Shown: piece by piece, positions 35,208 through 48,813 of the stretch | Numbering within the stretch: position 1 is the stretch's first letter | Layout: every line of letters begins with the position of its first letter | Origin: Flaviflexus equikiangi | GTDB lineage: Bacteria; Actinomycetota; Actinomycetes; Actinomycetales; Actinomycetaceae | Direction of reading: 5' to 3' | NCBI RefSeq assembly: GCF_014069875.1 | Contig: NZ_CP059676.1 | Span: forward strand, 2,046,001-2,110,000 | Length of the DNA stretch: 64,000 nt | Position numbers and translations under genes: made by a program | The notes under the pieces: generated by a model | What the model was told of the DNA's origin: nothing | Database searches by the model: none | The model's input: only the letters and a program-made list of their open reading frames with translations

Positions 35208-37466
35208 TCAGTTCTGCGGCGCCCGAGGGGTGGGACCGACAAGCTCGTCGATGAGGAACGAGTAGGTTTCCTCGCCCTCGATGACGAGTCGCCTGCCGCC
35301 CGTGGTGCCGATGCGGGAGACGGTCACGCCCTCCGCCTCGGCGGCAGCCACGACAACCGGCCAATGCTCCTCGTCCACGGCGATCACCGCACGCGCCTGC
35401 GATTCGGAGAACAGCGACACGAAGTCGCCGGCACCGAGCGGACGGACGTCGATAGACGCTCCGACGCGATTGCGGAGCACCATGTCCGTCACCGTCTGGA
35501 TCAGGCCGCCGTTCGACACGTCATGGGCGGCCTTCGTGATCCCGGCCTCCGCGAGTGCGATGAGAACGTTTCCGAGGGCCACTTCTCGCGCCAGGTTGAC
35601 CGCGGGCGGGAGCCCTCCGAGATGATCGTGGACGGTGCGCGCCCATGCCGACCCGTCGAGTTCTGCCGCGACGTCCCCGAGGGCGACGATCGCGAGGCCT
35701 TCCTCGACCCAGCCCGAAGGGCTGGCGACCGTGACGTCGTCGAGGACGCCGAGCATGCCGACGACGGGGGTCGGGTTGATCGATTCCTCACCGGACGAGT
35801 TGTAGAGGGACACGTTGCCGCCGGTGACGGGGATGCCGAGCTCGGCACAGCCGTCTGCCAGCCCCTCCATCGCCTTGACGAGCTGCCACATGAGTTCTGG
35901 CTTCTCGGGGTTGCCGAAGTTCAGGCAATCCGTCACGGCGAGCGGGCGGGCACCCACTGTCGCGACGTTCCGGTAGGACTCGGCAAGAGCTTGGCGGGCG
36001 CCCTCGTACGGGTCGAGCTTCGTGAACCAGCCGTTTGCGTCTGTCGAGATCGCAACGCCTCGCCCGGTCTCCTCGTCGACACGGATGACCCCCGCATCGT
36101 CGGGCTGGGACAGTGCCGTGTTCCCGCGCACGAAGCGGTCGTATTGGCTTGTCACCCAGTCTTTGGGCGCCTGGTTGGGAGAGTGGAGGACCTGGATGAT
36201 CTGTTCCCGCAGCTCGTCGCCCGGTGCCGGCCATTCCAGCCTGTCGGCCGAGTCCGCCTGCAGGTCGTCCTGCCACGAGGGGCGGGAGTAGGGCCGATCA
36301 TAGACGGGGCCGTCGACCGCAACGGTTGTCGGATCGACGTCGACGATCCGGTGACCATCGTGATCGATGGTGAGCCTGCCATTGCCGGTCACTTCACCGA
36401 TGACGGAGGCTTCCACCTCCCATTTGGCGATGATCGCCATGAAGTCATCGAGACGCTCCGGGGAGACGACTGCCATCATCCGTTCCTGGGATTCGGACAT
36501 GAGGATCTCGCCCGCGTTGAGAGTGGGATCGCGCAGGAGCACCTCTTCCAGATCGACGTGCATGCCCGACCCGCCGTTGGCGGCAAGCTCGGAGGTGGCG
36601 CAGGAGATGCCGGCGGCACCGAGGTCCTGGATCGCCTCGACGGTGCCGTCGCGGAACAGCTCCATGCAGCATTCGATGAGGACCTTCTCCATGAAGGGAT
36701 CCCCTACCTGAACGGAGGGGCGCTTCGTGGGCACTCCCCCATCGAAAGCCTCGGAGGCAAGGATGGAGGCGCCGCCGATACCATCGCCGCCGGTGCGGGC
36801 ACCGAACAGGACAATCTTGTTGCCGACGCCTTCGGCGTTGGCAAGATGGATGTCCTCGTGGCGCATGACGCCGACCGCGAGGGCGTTGACGAGCGGGTTG
36901 CCCTGGTAGGAGGAATCGAATTCGACTTCCCCTCCGATGTTGGGCAGGCCGAGGCTGTTGCCGTAGCCGGCGATGCCGGAGATGGCACCGTTGGCCACCC
37001 GCCACGTGTCTTGCTCGTTCGGGTCCCCGAAGCGCAGCTGGTCCATGACGGCGACGGGACGCGCACCCATGGCGATGATGTCGCGGACGATGCCGCCGAC
37101 TCCCGTGGCGGCTCCCTGATAGGGCTCCACGTAGGAGGGTGAGTTGTGCGACTCCACTTTGAACGTGACCGCCCAACCATCGCCGATGTCGACGACGCCG
37201 GCGTTCTGGCCCATGCCGACCAGGAGATGCTTGCTCATGGCCTTCGTCGTCTTGGCGCCGAACTGTTCCTTCAAATGCTTTTTGGAGGACTTGTAGGAGC
37301 AGTGTTCCGACCACATGACGGAGTACATGGCGAGTTCCGCATTCGTGGGACGCCGGCCGAGCAGTTCCTTGATGTGGGCGTATTCGTTGTCTTTCAGGCC
37401 GAGGGCCGCGTACGGCATCTCCTGGTCGGGCGTGGCTGCCGCATTCGCAACGGTATCGTGGATCAT
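35208..37466 (-). CDS. purL: phosphoribosylformylglycinamidine synthase, large subunit PurL
   Basis: This ATP-dependent FGAM synthase subunit partners with PurS and PurQ (752 residues, the small actinobacterial/Bacillus type). Motifs are [16 protein letters not shown], the Gly-rich [29 protein letters not shown] and [11 protein letters not shown]. The ATG at 37466 ([14 protein letters not shown]) overlaps the purQ stop by 4 nt; the longer open frame upstream is purQ read out of frame. It is the last gene of purD-purC-purS-purQ-purL. Confidence 0.97.
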   Translation of the reverse strand: MIHDTVANAAATPDQEMPYAALGLKDNEYAHIKELLGRRPTNAELAMYSVMWSEHCSYKSSKKHLKEQFGAKTTKAMSKHLLVGMGQNAGVVDIGDGWAVTFKVESHNSPSYVEPYQGAATGVGGIVRDIIAMGARPVAVMDQLRFGDPNEQDTWRVANGAISGIAGYGNSLGLPNIGGEVEFDSSYQGNPLVNALAVGVMRHEDIHLANAEGVGNKIVLFGARTGGDGIGGASILASEAFDGGVPTKRPSVQVGDPFMEKVLIECCMELFRDGTVEAIQDLGAAGISCATSELAANGGSGMHVDLEEVLLRDPTLNAGEILMSESQERMMAVVSPERLDDFMAIIAKWEVEASVIGEVTGNGRLTIDHDGHRIVDVDPTTVAVDGPVYDRPYSRPSWQDDLQADSADRLEWPAPGDELREQIIQVLHSPNQAPKDWVTSQYDRFVRGNTALSQPDDAGVIRVDEETGRGVAISTDANGWFTKLDPYEGARQALAESYRNVATVGARPLAVTDCLNFGNPEKPELMWQLVKAMEGLADGCAELGIPVTGGNVSLYNSSGEESINPTPVVGMLGVLDDVTVASPSGWVEEGLAIVALGDVAAELDGSAWARTVHDHLGGLPPAVNLAREVALGNVLIALAEAGITKAAHDVSNGGLIQTVTDMVLRNRVGASIDVRPLGAGDFVSLFSESQARAVIAVDEEHWPVVVAAAEAEGVTVSRIGTTGGRRLVIEGEETYSFLIDELVGPTPRAPQN

Positions 37467-38152
37467 CGGAGAACCCCCATGAGTGACTGGAAGATGATGA
37501 GGCCGTCGGTTCCGGTGCGGATGCCGGACGGGGAGTCGGGACCGTAGCCCGCTTCCACAGCATGCTCGGGGTGCGGCATGAGGCCGACAACGTTCCCGGC
37601 GGCGTTGGAGATTCCTGCGATATCGTTTCGGGAGCCGTTCGGGTTGCCGTCCACGTAGCGGAAGACCACACGGCCCTCCCCCTCGAGCTCGGCGATCGTC
37701 TCGTCGTGCGCCTGGAAGGAGCCCTCCCCGTTCTTGAGCGGGATCGTGATCTCCGCACCTTCCGAGAAGCCGCTCGACCAGGCGGTCCGAGTGGATTCCA
37801 CGCGGAGCTTCTGTTCGCGGCAGATAAACTTCTGGTGGTCGTTGCGCACGAGAGCGCCGGGCAGCAGCCCGGACTCGCACAGCACCTGGAATCCGTTGCA
37901 GATGCCGAGAACGGGCATGCCGTCCTTGGCTCGGTCGATCACGGATTGCATGACCGGGGCGAGAGCCGCGATGGCACCGCACCGGAGGTAATCGCCGTAC
38001 GAGAACCCGCCGGGAATGATCACAGCGTCGACACCGTGAAGGTCTCGATCAGCGTGCCAGAGCTCCACGGCCTGCCCGCCGGCCAGCCGGACTGCCCTTC
38101 GCGCGTCCCCCTCATCGAGGGAGCCCGGGAAGGTGATGACACCTACCTTCAC
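37463..38152 (-). CDS. purQ: phosphoribosylformylglycinamidine synthase, glutaminase subunit PurQ
   Basis: This glutamine amidotransferase subunit supplies ammonia to PurL (229 residues). The start [20 protein letters not shown] is followed by the catalytic Cys in [11 protein letters not shown] and the His in [14 protein letters not shown]. It starts with GTG at 38152 overlapping the purS stop (GTGA). The end overlaps the purL ATG. All three subunits are therefore translationally coupled, which fits their complex. Confidence 0.97.
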   Translation of the reverse strand: MKVGVITFPGSLDEGDARRAVRLAGGQAVELWHADRDLHGVDAVIIPGGFSYGDYLRCGAIAALAPVMQSVIDRAKDGMPVLGICNGFQVLCESGLLPGALVRNDHQKFICREQKLRVESTRTAWSSGFSEGAEITIPLKNGEGSFQAHDETIAELEGEGRVVFRYVDGNPNGSRNDIAGISNAAGNVVGLMPHPEHAVEAGYGPDSPSGIRTGTDGLIIFQSLMGVLR

Positions 38153-38400
38153 TTGTCCTCCGCATAGATGCCGACGACATCCTCGATGACGGGATTGGAG
38201 AGCACGCCTTCGGCCGCTTTCCGTGCCGCCTCGAGGGCTTCATCTGTGACGTCACCCTCAACGGTCAACTCGAACCGTTTACCCTGGCGAACGTCGGTGA
38301 ACTCGGTGAAACCCTGGTGCGAGAGAGCGCCAGCAATGGCTTTCCCTTGCGGATCAAGGATTTCAGGCTTCGGCATGACTTCTACAATGATGCGTCCCAT
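38149..38400 (-). CDS. purS: phosphoribosylformylglycinamidine synthase subunit PurS
   Basis: This small subunit bridges PurL and PurQ (83 residues). The sequence reads [20 protein letters not shown], then [11 protein letters not shown] and [13 protein letters not shown], all typical of PurS. I chose the ATG at 38400, since the conserved domain begins there; a GTG two codons earlier (38406) is possible. No strong ribosome site is visible. The gap to purC is 28 bp. Confidence 0.93.
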   Translation of the reverse strand: MGRIIVEVMPKPEILDPQGKAIAGALSHQGFTEFTDVRQGKRFELTVEGDVTDEALEAARKAAEGVLSNPVIEDVVGIYAEDK

Positions 38401-38428
38401 GGGCACAACTGTAGCGCCTGCGCCCCGA

Positions 38429-39334
38429 TCAGCGCCCCCAGGTCTGCCCTGTGAGCCGCTCGTAGGCGTGAATGTATCGTTCCTGTGTTTTCTCCACGAC
38501 GTGCGCGGGAAGCTCCGGCGGTGCGGACACCCGATCCCAGCCCGATTCGTCCGATGTCAACCAGTCGCGGATGTACTGCTTATCGAGAGAGGGCTGCGCC
38601 TTCCCCGGCTCGTAGGTGGCCGCGTCCCAGAACCTCGACGAGTCCGGGGTCAGGATCTCGTCAGCCAAGACGAGGTCTGTCTCGCCCGGCTGGAGGCGCC
38701 TGCCGAACTCGAACTTCGTATCCGCCAGGATGATGCCCTGCTTCGCGGCGATCTCTCGGGCCCGGTTGTAGAGGGCTAGGGAAATGGAGCGGAGCGAGCG
38801 GGCGAGATCCTTCCCTGTGATCTCCTCGACCTGCTCGAACGTGATGTTGACATCGTGATCGCCGACGTCTGCCTTCGCGGCGGGAGTGAAGATCGGCTCG
38901 GGCAGTTCATCGCCCTCGCGGAGCCCCTCGGGGAGCGCGATCCCGCAGATCGATCCCGTCTCACGATACTCGGCCAGGGCGGAGCCGCTGATGTAACCGC
39001 GCACGACGCACTCGACGGGCACCATCTGCAGACGCTCCGTCAGCATGGCACGGCCCTTCACCTCGTCCGGCACATCGACCGACACGAAATGGTTCTGGGT
39101 GACATCGTTCAGCTGATCGAACCACCACATCGTCATCGAGGTGAGGATGCGGCCCTTCCCCGGGATCGGTGTGGGCAGCACATGGTCGAAGGCGGAGATG
39201 CGATCCGAGGCCACGATGAGAACCGTGTCGCGGCCCGAATGTGTCGTCAACTCGGTCGGCACATAAAGGTCGCGCACCTTGCCGGACTTGACGTGGGTCC
39301 AGCCGCGCAGGTTCTTCGTGGGGCTCTGATTCAT
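38429..39334 (-). CDS. purC: phosphoribosylaminoimidazole-succinocarboxamide synthase PurC
   Basis: This is SAICAR synthetase: CAIR, aspartate and ATP to SAICAR (301 residues, the long eukaryote-like form). Motifs are GKVRDLYVP near the N-terminus, IVASDRISAFDHVLPTPIPG, ECVVRGYISGSALAEY and ILADTKFEFG. The ATG at 39334 (MNQSPTKNLRGW) is chosen; upstream residues in the open frame have no homology. A hairpin sits in the 88-bp gap between purD and purC. Confidence 0.96.
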   Translation of the reverse strand: MNQSPTKNLRGWTHVKSGKVRDLYVPTELTTHSGRDTVLIVASDRISAFDHVLPTPIPGKGRILTSMTMWWFDQLNDVTQNHFVSVDVPDEVKGRAMLTERLQMVPVECVVRGYISGSALAEYRETGSICGIALPEGLREGDELPEPIFTPAAKADVGDHDVNITFEQVEEITGKDLARSLRSISLALYNRAREIAAKQGIILADTKFEFGRRLQPGETDLVLADEILTPDSSRFWDAATYEPGKAQPSLDKQYIRDWLTSDESGWDRVSAPPELPAHVVEKTQERYIHAYERLTGQTWGR

Positions 39335-39353
39335 GCCCTCATTCTCCCACGAA

Positions 39354-39375
39354 AAGGGGGAAGTTTCGCCCCCTT
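39354..39375 (-). promoter_or_regulatory. hairpin in the purD-purC gap
   Basis: AAGGGGG and CCCCCTT enclose an 8-nt loop. On the minus strand it is followed by TTCG. It may be a weak attenuator between purD and the purC-purS-purQ-purL part of the operon. Confidence 0.45.
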
Positions 39376-39422
39376 CTCCGGCGATTGTTCGCATGGCGAC
39401 ACTCCTTCGAACCTGTGCCCGG

Positions 39423-40637
39423 TCAGATGCCGGCGGCGATATCGGTCCTGTACTGGGCTCCCTCGAAGGGCTGGATCTTCGCATAGGCATCGGCCCTGGC
39501 CTCCGCCACGGTTGCCCCGAACCCTCGCACTGCAAGAACCCTGCCCCCGGATGTCACAACCTGGCCGTCAACCTCGGACGTGCCGGCATGGATGACATCA
39601 GTCGACGTGACGGGCACCCCGAGAGTCAGCCTGCCCGGGTAGCCCTCGGCTGCGAGGACGACGGCGACAACGGCGCCCGGATCCCAGTCGAGGGGAGGCA
39701 CCTGTTCGAGCGTGCCGTTGGCGGCTGCCAGGAGAACGTCCGGGAGTGGGGTGCGGAGCCTGGGCAGGACAGCCTGCGTCTCCGGATCGCCGAAGCGCAC
39801 ATTGAACTCGATGACGCGGATCCCGCGCTCAGTCAGCGCGAGTCCGACATAGAGGATGCCGACGAAGGGAGTGCCCTGCCGCTCCAGCTCGCGGATCACA
39901 GGGTAGGCGACACGGTCGAGGACCTCATCCGCCAGCCCGGCGGGAGCCCACGGGAGCGGAGAGTACGATCCCATGCCCCCCGTGTTCGGCCCCTCATCGC
40001 CATCGCGCAGACGCTTGAAATCTTGGGCGGCCTCGAGTGGGACGACCGTCTTCCCATCGCACAGGCAGAGCAGGGAAACCTCGGGACCATCGAGGTATTC
40101 CTCGATGACAACGGAGCCGCCCCTGTCAATGCAGTAGTAGGCGTGCTCACGGGCCTCCTCGATATCGGTCGTGACAACAACACCCTTCCCGGCCGCCAGA
40201 CCATCGTCCTTGACGACGAACGGTGCGGGGAACATGTCGAGCGCATCATCAGCCTGCTCGCGCGTGGAACAGATGTGGGCCATCGCGGTGGGAACCTCCG
40301 CGAGCGCCATGATCTTCTTCGCGAATGCCTTCGATCCCTCGAGCTGCGCGGCGGCCGCGCTGGGCCCGAACACGGCGATCCCAGCATCGCGCAGATCATC
40401 GCTCACCCCGGCAACGAGGGGCGCCTCTGGGCCGATGACGACGAGGTCAACGTTGCGGCGCAGCGCAATCTGCACCATATCCTCCCCGCTGAGGATGTCT
40501 CCGTCGAGGCATTCGGCATTGGGGATTGCCGCGATGCCGGGGTTGCCGGGAACTGCGATCAGGGTGTCGACGTGGGTGGCCATGGCGAGAGCCAGAGCAT
40601 GCTCGCGTCCACCGGAACCAAGGAGAAGGATCTTCAT
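39423..40637 (-). CDS. purD: phosphoribosylamine-glycine ligase PurD
   Basis: This ATP-grasp enzyme makes GAR from phosphoribosylamine, glycine and ATP (404 residues). Motifs are MKILLLGSGGREHALAL at the start, PFVVKDDGLAAGKGVVV, EEYLDGPEVSLLCLCDG, NTGGMGSYSP and EFNVRFGDPETQ. The ATG at 40637 is clear. It heads the purD-C-S-Q-L group on the minus strand. A strong terminator of pckG lies immediately upstream. Confidence 0.97.
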   Translation of the reverse strand: MKILLLGSGGREHALALAMATHVDTLIAVPGNPGIAAIPNAECLDGDILSGEDMVQIALRRNVDLVVIGPEAPLVAGVSDDLRDAGIAVFGPSAAAAQLEGSKAFAKKIMALAEVPTAMAHICSTREQADDALDMFPAPFVVKDDGLAAGKGVVVTTDIEEAREHAYYCIDRGGSVVIEEYLDGPEVSLLCLCDGKTVVPLEAAQDFKRLRDGDEGPNTGGMGSYSPLPWAPAGLADEVLDRVAYPVIRELERQGTPFVGILYVGLALTERGIRVIEFNVRFGDPETQAVLPRLRTPLPDVLLAAANGTLEQVPPLDWDPGAVVAVVLAAEGYPGRLTLGVPVTSTDVIHAGTSEVDGQVVTSGGRVLAVRGFGATVAEARADAYAKIQPFEGAQYRTDIAAGI

Positions 40638-40719
40638 GCCTTGAGCCTACCGCCGCCGCGTTCATCGTCCCGCAAGCATCGGCCGATCGTTCGCAGAATG
40701 AGCGAGTCTCACACAAGCT

Positions 40720-40749
40720 GAAGGGCAGGTGCCGTGGCACCTGCCCTTC
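40720..40749 (-). terminator. terminator of pckG
   Basis: GAAGGGCAGGTGCC, GTG and GGCACCTGCCCTTC form a perfect 14-bp stem, 25 bp past the pckG stop. Confidence 0.82.
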
Positions 40750-40773
40750 ATTCTCTATGCGAAGAGACTGTGA

Positions 40774-42639
40774 TTACTTGCGTGCTTCCTCGATGCGCCC
40801 GCGGTATGCTGCGAGCTCGTTGTTGATCGAGGCGGGAACCCTGTCGCCGAACTGGGTGAAGTATTCCTCGGTGTGGTCGATCTCGGCTGCCCACGCATCG
40901 GGGTCGGTCTCGAAGAGCTTGTTCCACTCCTCCTGGCCGACATCGGTGCCTTCAAGGTTGAAGTCTTCAATCTTGGGGTAGCGGCCGGTGATGCCGTCGA
41001 TGGCCTCGACGCGACCATCGGCGCGGCGGACGATCCAGTCGAGGACACGGGCGTTGTCGCCGAAGCCGGGCCACATGAACTTGCCGTTCTCGTCCTTGCG
41101 GAACCAGTTGACCTGGTAGACCTTGGGGAACTTGTCGCCAAGCTTCGCCTGCATCTCCGTCCAGTGGCCCCAGTAGTCGGCCATGTTGTAGCCGCAGAAG
41201 GGGAGCATGGCGAAGGGGTCGTGGCGCAGCGAGCCGGCCTTGACGTCCGTCGCGGCAGCGGTGACCTCGGAGGCAACCGATGCGCCGATGAAGACGCCGT
41301 GATCCTGGCTGTACTGTTCAGCGACGAGCGGCACGTTCGTGGCGCGGCGTCCGCCGAAGAGGATCGCGTCGATCGCGACACCTTCGGGTGCTTCCCAGTC
41401 GGGGCAGACGATCGGGCACTGCGAGGCGGGGACGGTGAAGCGCGAGTTCGGGTGAGCGGCGAGCTTGCCCTCCTCAGCGTCAGCCTTCGTGTAGTCGTTG
41501 CCGTGCCAGTCGATGAGGTGATCCGGCATCTCGCCGTCGATGCCCTCCCACCAGACATCGCCATCATCAGTCAGGGCGACGTTGGTGAAGATGGAGTTGG
41601 CGCGTGCCGTGTCCATGGCCATCGGGTTCGTCTTGTAGGACGTGCCCGGTGCGACGCCGAAGAAGCCTGCCTCGGGGTTGATCGCACGCAGCGTGCCGTC
41701 TTCGCCGGGGCGCATCCATGCGATGTCGTCGCCGATCGTCTCGACCTTGTAGCCCTCGATCGTGGGCTGGAGCATGGCAAGGTTGGTCTTGCCACAGGCG
41801 GACGGGAAGGCCGCTGCGACATGGAACTGCTTGCCGGTCTCCTCTTCGGTGAGGCGGAGGATGAGCATGTGCTCAGCCATCCAGCCGTCACGGCGTGCCA
41901 TCGTCGAGGCGATGCGGAGAGCGAAGCACTTCTTGCCGAGCAGGGCGTTGCCGCCGTAGCCGGAGCCGTAGGACCAGATCTCGTTCGTCTCGGGGAAGTG
42001 CGTAATGTACTTCTCCTCGTTGCACGGCCATGCGGTGTCGGGGCGTTCATTGCCCTCGGCGTCGATGAGCGGGTAGCCGACCGAGTGCACGGCGGGGACC
42101 CATTCCTGGCCCTTGCCGATGAGCTCGAGGGCGGGGGTGCCCATGCGAGTCATGATCCTCATGTTGACGACAACGTAGGGGGAGTCGGTGATCTCGATGC
42201 CGAGCTGCGAGATCGGACCGCCGATGGGACCCATGGAGAACGGAATCACGTACATGGTGCGTCCGCGCATCGAACCGTCGAAGAGCGGGTTGAGGATTGC
42301 CTTCATTTCCTTCGGGTCGGCCCAGTTGTTGGTCGGCCCAGCATCTTCTTCCTTCTCGGAGCAGATGTATGTCCGCGACTCAACGCGGGCGACGTCCGAG
42401 GGGAGTGAACGGGCCAGGAACGAGTTCGGCCTCTTCTCGGGGTTGAGACGGGTGAACATACCAGACTCCACCATCTGCCCGGTGAGCAGGTTCCACTCTT
42501 CCTCTGATCCGTCAACCCAGAAAATATCCGTGGGCTTGGTCAGGTTGGCGATCTCGGTTACCCATGCAACGAGATCCGCCGGGGCGATCTCGGGAGCATC
42601 TGCCTTGACACCTTCGACGGTGTAGGTCTTGTCAGTCAT
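40774..42639 (-). CDS. pckG: phosphoenolpyruvate carboxykinase (GTP)
   Basis: It interconverts oxaloacetate and PEP using GTP/GDP, linking the TCA intermediates to PEP for gluconeogenesis or, in fermenters, to CO2 fixation (621 residues). The P-loop [13 protein letters not shown] contains the hyper-reactive Cys of the GTP-dependent class. Others are [31 protein letters not shown] and [11 protein letters not shown]. The ATG at 42639 follows TAGGAGG by 8 nt. It is monocistronic. Confidence 0.97.
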   Translation of the reverse strand: MTDKTYTVEGVKADAPEIAPADLVAWVTEIANLTKPTDIFWVDGSEEEWNLLTGQMVESGMFTRLNPEKRPNSFLARSLPSDVARVESRTYICSEKEEDAGPTNNWADPKEMKAILNPLFDGSMRGRTMYVIPFSMGPIGGPISQLGIEITDSPYVVVNMRIMTRMGTPALELIGKGQEWVPAVHSVGYPLIDAEGNERPDTAWPCNEEKYITHFPETNEIWSYGSGYGGNALLGKKCFALRIASTMARRDGWMAEHMLILRLTEEETGKQFHVAAAFPSACGKTNLAMLQPTIEGYKVETIGDDIAWMRPGEDGTLRAINPEAGFFGVAPGTSYKTNPMAMDTARANSIFTNVALTDDGDVWWEGIDGEMPDHLIDWHGNDYTKADAEEGKLAAHPNSRFTVPASQCPIVCPDWEAPEGVAIDAILFGGRRATNVPLVAEQYSQDHGVFIGASVASEVTAAATDVKAGSLRHDPFAMLPFCGYNMADYWGHWTEMQAKLGDKFPKVYQVNWFRKDENGKFMWPGFGDNARVLDWIVRRADGRVEAIDGITGRYPKIEDFNLEGTDVGQEEWNKLFETDPDAWAAEIDHTEEYFTQFGDRVPASINNELAAYRGRIEEARK

Positions 42640-43007
42640 CGCGCTTCCTCCTAGAAACTAGGCGATGGTCTTTTTCCTTCTATGGTCAAGTACCGATATA
42701 AATTATCCACCTCGATAACGGCTTTTAGCTGGGACTATAGGCTTTAATTACAAGGGAAATAACTAGGACTGTTGACCCAGAAGTCCCTATAATCGTGTCC
42801 TATTTGTCCGCTGCTGAGTGCAGGTTGGACGCATCGGGATCCGTTGATGAAATTCCGACCAATTCGGACATATGTCATTGACTGTTCCCCGGAACCGGAT
42901 AAGGGTGCTGAATGAGAGAGCTCCCCAGGGAGAATGCTCGCAATAACGGGCAGATGACTACTAGTGTGGTGGCAAGGCCCAGCTTCCGGCATCCTGAAAG
43001 GATCCCC
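42640..43007. other. AT-rich intergenic region between pckG and lppM-like gene
   Basis: These 368 bases hold no convincing gene. The pckG-proximal half is clearly AT-richer than its surroundings. It contains TATAAT-like (about 42788) and TATAGT-like (minus strand) boxes but no well-spaced -35. A TTGACT near 42875 could serve the lipoprotein gene. A small CCTAG/CTAGG hairpin overlaps the pckG ribosome site. Confidence 0.4.
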
Positions 43008-44006
<999 letters not shown>

Positions 44007-44016
44007 CCTCGAGAAA

Positions 44017-44047
44017 GCTCCCCGGATCCTCTCTGGATCCGGGGAGC
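44017..44047. terminator. terminator between the LppM-like gene and purA
   Basis: GCTCCCCGGATCC, TCTCT and GGATCCGGGGAGC form a perfect 13-bp stem between convergent genes. Confidence 0.8.
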
Positions 44048-44081
44048 AGTCTATGTCGCTAGCCGACTGTGCGGGCCAGGG

Positions 44082-45626
<1,545 letters not shown>

Positions 45627-45647
45627 TCATCACCACCAGACAATCTG

Positions 45648-45689
45648 AGAGCGGTCCAGGCAAGCCGGTTTGCTCGCAAGGACCGCTCT
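45648..45689 (+). promoter_or_regulatory. large inverted repeat upstream of glgP (second)
   Basis: AGAGCGGTCC and GGACCGCTCT form a 10-bp stem around 22 nt that can fold further. It ends 60 nt before the glgP start. Confidence 0.5.
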
Positions 45690-45749
45690 AGACCCACTAA
45701 GCTTGCCGACAGGGCACATTGCCGCCTTTTCATTACGAAGGAGAAATCT

Positions 45750-48116
45750 GTGACTTCTGATCTCACATCCAGCCTGGGTTCTTTCACCCGCGCTGTCGCG
45801 GGACGGTCCCCCGAATCCTCAACACCCATGGAGGTGTGGTCGGGCCTGTCCTCGAATATCGTCGACCTTATTGCGGACGATTGGGAGAAGTCTGTTTCCC
45901 GTGCGGCTACCGGCCGTCAGCAGCACTACTTCTCGGCTGAGTTCCTCATGGGCCGCGCCCTCCTCAACAACCTGACGAACCTCAATCTCGTCGATACGGC
46001 CGCGAAGGCCGTCAAGGCCCACGGCCAGAACCTGTCTGACGTGCTCGAGGCTGAACACGACGCGGCGCTGGGCAACGGCGGTCTCGGCCGTCTCGCCGCC
46101 TGCTTCCTCGACTCGTGCGCAACTCTCGATCTTCCCGTCACCGGATACGGCATCCTCTACCGTTACGGCCTGTTCAAGCAGTCTTTCGAGGATGGCTTCC
46201 AGCGCGAACATCCGGACCCGTGGATGGAGGAGGGCTATCCCTTCGTCATCCGCCGCGAGGAGGAGGCCCGGTACGTCAAGTTCGACGATCTCGACGTCCG
46301 TGCGGTCCCCTACGACATGCCGATCACCGGCTACGGCACGAACAACGTGGGCACGCTCCGCCTGTGGAAGTCGGAGCCGATGGAGGAGTTCGACTACGAC
46401 GCGTTCAACTCACAGCGCTTCACCGATGCGATCGTCGAGCGTGAGCGCGTCGCAGACCTGTGCCGCGTGCTCTACCCGAACGACACGACGTATGAGGGGA
46501 AGGTCCTGCGCGTCCGCCAGCAGTACTTCTTCGTCTCCGCATCCCTCCAGACCATGGTCGATTCCTATATCGCACATCACGGCACCGACATGTCGAAGTT
46601 CGCCGAATACAACTGTATCCAGCTCAACGATACTCACCCGGTGCTTGCCGTTCCGGAGCTGATGCGGATCCTCCTCGACGACCACGGCATGACGTGGGAG
46701 GACGCCTGGGATATTACGACGAAGACATTCGCCTACACGAACCACACGATCCTCACCGAGGCGTTGGAGACGTGGGAGTACTCGATCTTCCAGCAGCTGT
46801 TCGGCCGCGTTCTCGAGATCATTGCCGAGATCGATCGCCGCTTCCGCATCGATATGGCCCAGCGCGGCATTGCCGATGATCGGATCGATTTCCTGGCCCC
46901 GATCTCGCAGGGCCGGATCCACATGGCATGGATCGCCTGCTATGCCTCGTTCTCGATCAACGGTGTGGCCGCGATCCACACGAACATCCTCAAGAAGGAC
47001 ACGTTGAACGACTGGTACGAGATCTGGCCGGAGAAGTTCAACAACAAGACGAACGGTGTGACGCCGCGCCGCTGGCTCAACCAGTGCAACCCGCGTCTTG
47101 CCAAGCTCCTGACGAAGCAGGTCGGTTCCGATGCGTGGGTCTCGAACCTCGACATGCTGGCGCCGCTCTCAGCGAAGGCGCACCTGAAGTCGATTCAGAA
47201 GGAACTCATCAAGATCAAGCGGGCGAACAAGAAGGACTTTGCGGACTGGATCGAGAAGCGCCAGGGCATCACCATCAATCCGGATGCGGTGTTCGATGTT
47301 CAGATCAAGCGTCTGCACGAGTACAAGCGCCAGCTCCTCAATGCCTTCTATGTCCTCGATCGCTACTTCGCGATCAAGGCGGACCCGAGCCTCGACGTCA
47401 CCCCGTCGGTCGCGATCTTCGGCGCCAAGGCAGCCCCCGGCTACTTCCGCGCCAAGGGCATCATCAAGCTCATCAACGAGATCGCTGAGCTCGTCAACAA
47501 CGATCCCGAGATCGGTGACAAGCTCAAGGTCGTCTTCATCGAGAACTACAATGTTTCTCCCGCCGAAAAGGTCATTCCCGCAGCCGACATCTCTGAACAG
47601 ATCTCGATGGCGGGCAAGGAAGCATCCGGCACGGGCAACATGAAGTTCATGATGAACGGGGCGCTCACACTCGGCACGCTCGATGGCGCGAACGTTGAGA
47701 TCGTCGATGCTGTCGGCGAAGAGAACGCCTACATCTTCGGTGCAACCGAGGACGAGCTTCCCACGATCATGGCGTCCTACGATCCGTATGCGGCGATGGA
47801 GTCAACGGAGGGTCTGACCCGCGTCGTCAACGCGCTCACCGATGGCACGCTCGACGACAACGGTTCCGGCATGTTTGCCGACATTCGCCGCTCCCTGCTC
47901 GAATCGGGCCCCGGCGGCTCCGACATCTACTACGTCCTCGGCGACTTCGCGTCCTACCGTGAGGCGCGCGATCGCGCACTCAACGATTACCGGGATCAGA
48001 ACGAGTGGGCGCGCAAGTGCTGGCTCAACATCACCCTGTCGGGACGCTTCTCGTCCGACCGGACGATCAACGATTACGCCCGTGAGGTGTGGCGCATCGA
48101 ACCCGTCAAGAAGTAG
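45750..48116 (+). CDS. glgP: glycogen/starch/alpha-glucan phosphorylase
   Basis: It releases glucose-1-phosphate from glycogen or maltodextrin with inorganic phosphate (788 residues). The PLP-binding Lys lies in KEASGTGNMKFMMNG. Others are ALGNGGLGRLAACFLDS, NDTHPVLAVPELMRILLD and QIKRLHEYKRQLLN, all family hallmarks. I chose the GTG at 45750, which has AAGGAG 6 nt upstream; the open frame extends further but without homology. It is monocistronic, ending at a hairpin. Its use of phosphate ties it metabolically to the phosphate genes, although no PHO box is visible. Confidence 0.96.
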   Translation: MTSDLTSSLGSFTRAVAGRSPESSTPMEVWSGLSSNIVDLIADDWEKSVSRAATGRQQHYFSAEFLMGRALLNNLTNLNLVDTAAKAVKAHGQNLSDVLEAEHDAALGNGGLGRLAACFLDSCATLDLPVTGYGILYRYGLFKQSFEDGFQREHPDPWMEEGYPFVIRREEEARYVKFDDLDVRAVPYDMPITGYGTNNVGTLRLWKSEPMEEFDYDAFNSQRFTDAIVERERVADLCRVLYPNDTTYEGKVLRVRQQYFFVSASLQTMVDSYIAHHGTDMSKFAEYNCIQLNDTHPVLAVPELMRILLDDHGMTWEDAWDITTKTFAYTNHTILTEALETWEYSIFQQLFGRVLEIIAEIDRRFRIDMAQRGIADDRIDFLAPISQGRIHMAWIACYASFSINGVAAIHTNILKKDTLNDWYEIWPEKFNNKTNGVTPRRWLNQCNPRLAKLLTKQVGSDAWVSNLDMLAPLSAKAHLKSIQKELIKIKRANKKDFADWIEKRQGITINPDAVFDVQIKRLHEYKRQLLNAFYVLDRYFAIKADPSLDVTPSVAIFGAKAAPGYFRAKGIIKLINEIAELVNNDPEIGDKLKVVFIENYNVSPAEKVIPAADISEQISMAGKEASGTGNMKFMMNGALTLGTLDGANVEIVDAVGEENAYIFGATEDELPTIMASYDPYAAMESTEGLTRVVNALTDGTLDDNGSGMFADIRRSLLESGPGGSDIYYVLGDFASYREARDRALNDYRDQNEWARKCWLNITLSGRFSSDRTINDYAREVWRIEPVKK

Positions 48117-48124
48117 TCGACAGC

Positions 48125-48165
48125 CTGCTCCCCAGCCGTTGGATAAGCCAGCGCCTGGGGAGCAG
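48125..48165 (+). terminator. terminator of glgP
   Basis: CTGCTCCCCAG and CTGGGGAGCAG form an 11-bp stem with a 19-nt loop, right after the glgP stop. Confidence 0.65.
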
Positions 48166-48301
48166 TGCTATGTCGAGCCCACCATCACGCCCGGAACGGA
48201 TACCTCTGACTGGCGGAGCCGGATCCCGCGTGGTCGATTCGCATGTGCGCGTGCCGGACAGTTCTCGCGGCGATAGTGTGGGGTGACGGAAAGGAACATG
48301 G

Positions 48302-48721
48302 ATGGATTCAGATACTCGCCACAACGCGGTTCTCGCCGCAGCCACGACAGCCGCCTACTACGCACTGCCTGATATCACGCGCTCAAAGGCGCTCCGCACG
48401 CTCGGGAAGACGGGGCTCATGGTCGGATCCTCCCTCCATGTCATCGCCGCGGAGCAGCCCCACTACCGTGAGAATGCGAGAGAATTCGGGGAGTTCCTCC
48501 GCGGCGCAGACGCGGACACCCTCCGTGTCACCGCAGCGATGCTCACCGCGGTGAGCATCGCGGCGACAGCCGCGACCATTGCCGGTGAGAAGGCTATCTT
48601 CCGCCGTGGGGAACGGCGCCGCGCAGAGGGCCGCCGCCTGCCCCACACCCGGCAGGCTCTCGTTCTGGGTTTGCTCAGCGGCCTGCTTGTCGTGGCGGCC
48701 GAGAGGATCGAGATCTCCTAG
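48302..48721 (+). CDS. hypothetical membrane protein
   Basis: I do not recognise a family. The 139-residue protein has hydrophobic stretches near 8-22 and 40-52, a transmembrane helix about 78-96 (LRVTAAMLTAVSIAATAATI), a very basic loop (RRGERRRAEGRRLPHTR) and a final helix (ALVLGLLSGLLVVAA). The ATG at 48302 follows GGAAAGGAACATGG. It stands alone between glgP and the convergent arsC-like gene. Confidence 0.7.
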   Translation: MDSDTRHNAVLAAATTAAYYALPDITRSKALRTLGKTGLMVGSSLHVIAAEQPHYRENAREFGEFLRGADADTLRVTAAMLTAVSIAATAATIAGEKAIFRRGERRRAEGRRLPHTRQALVLGLLSGLLVVAAERIEIS

Positions 48722-48813
48722 AGCCACCCTCGTGCGTGATGACGGTTCGGGCGCACCTCGTGCTGATCGACGCCGCCGCCGCATCCTCAGCTGGGCCAAG
48801 GCTCTAGTTGCTC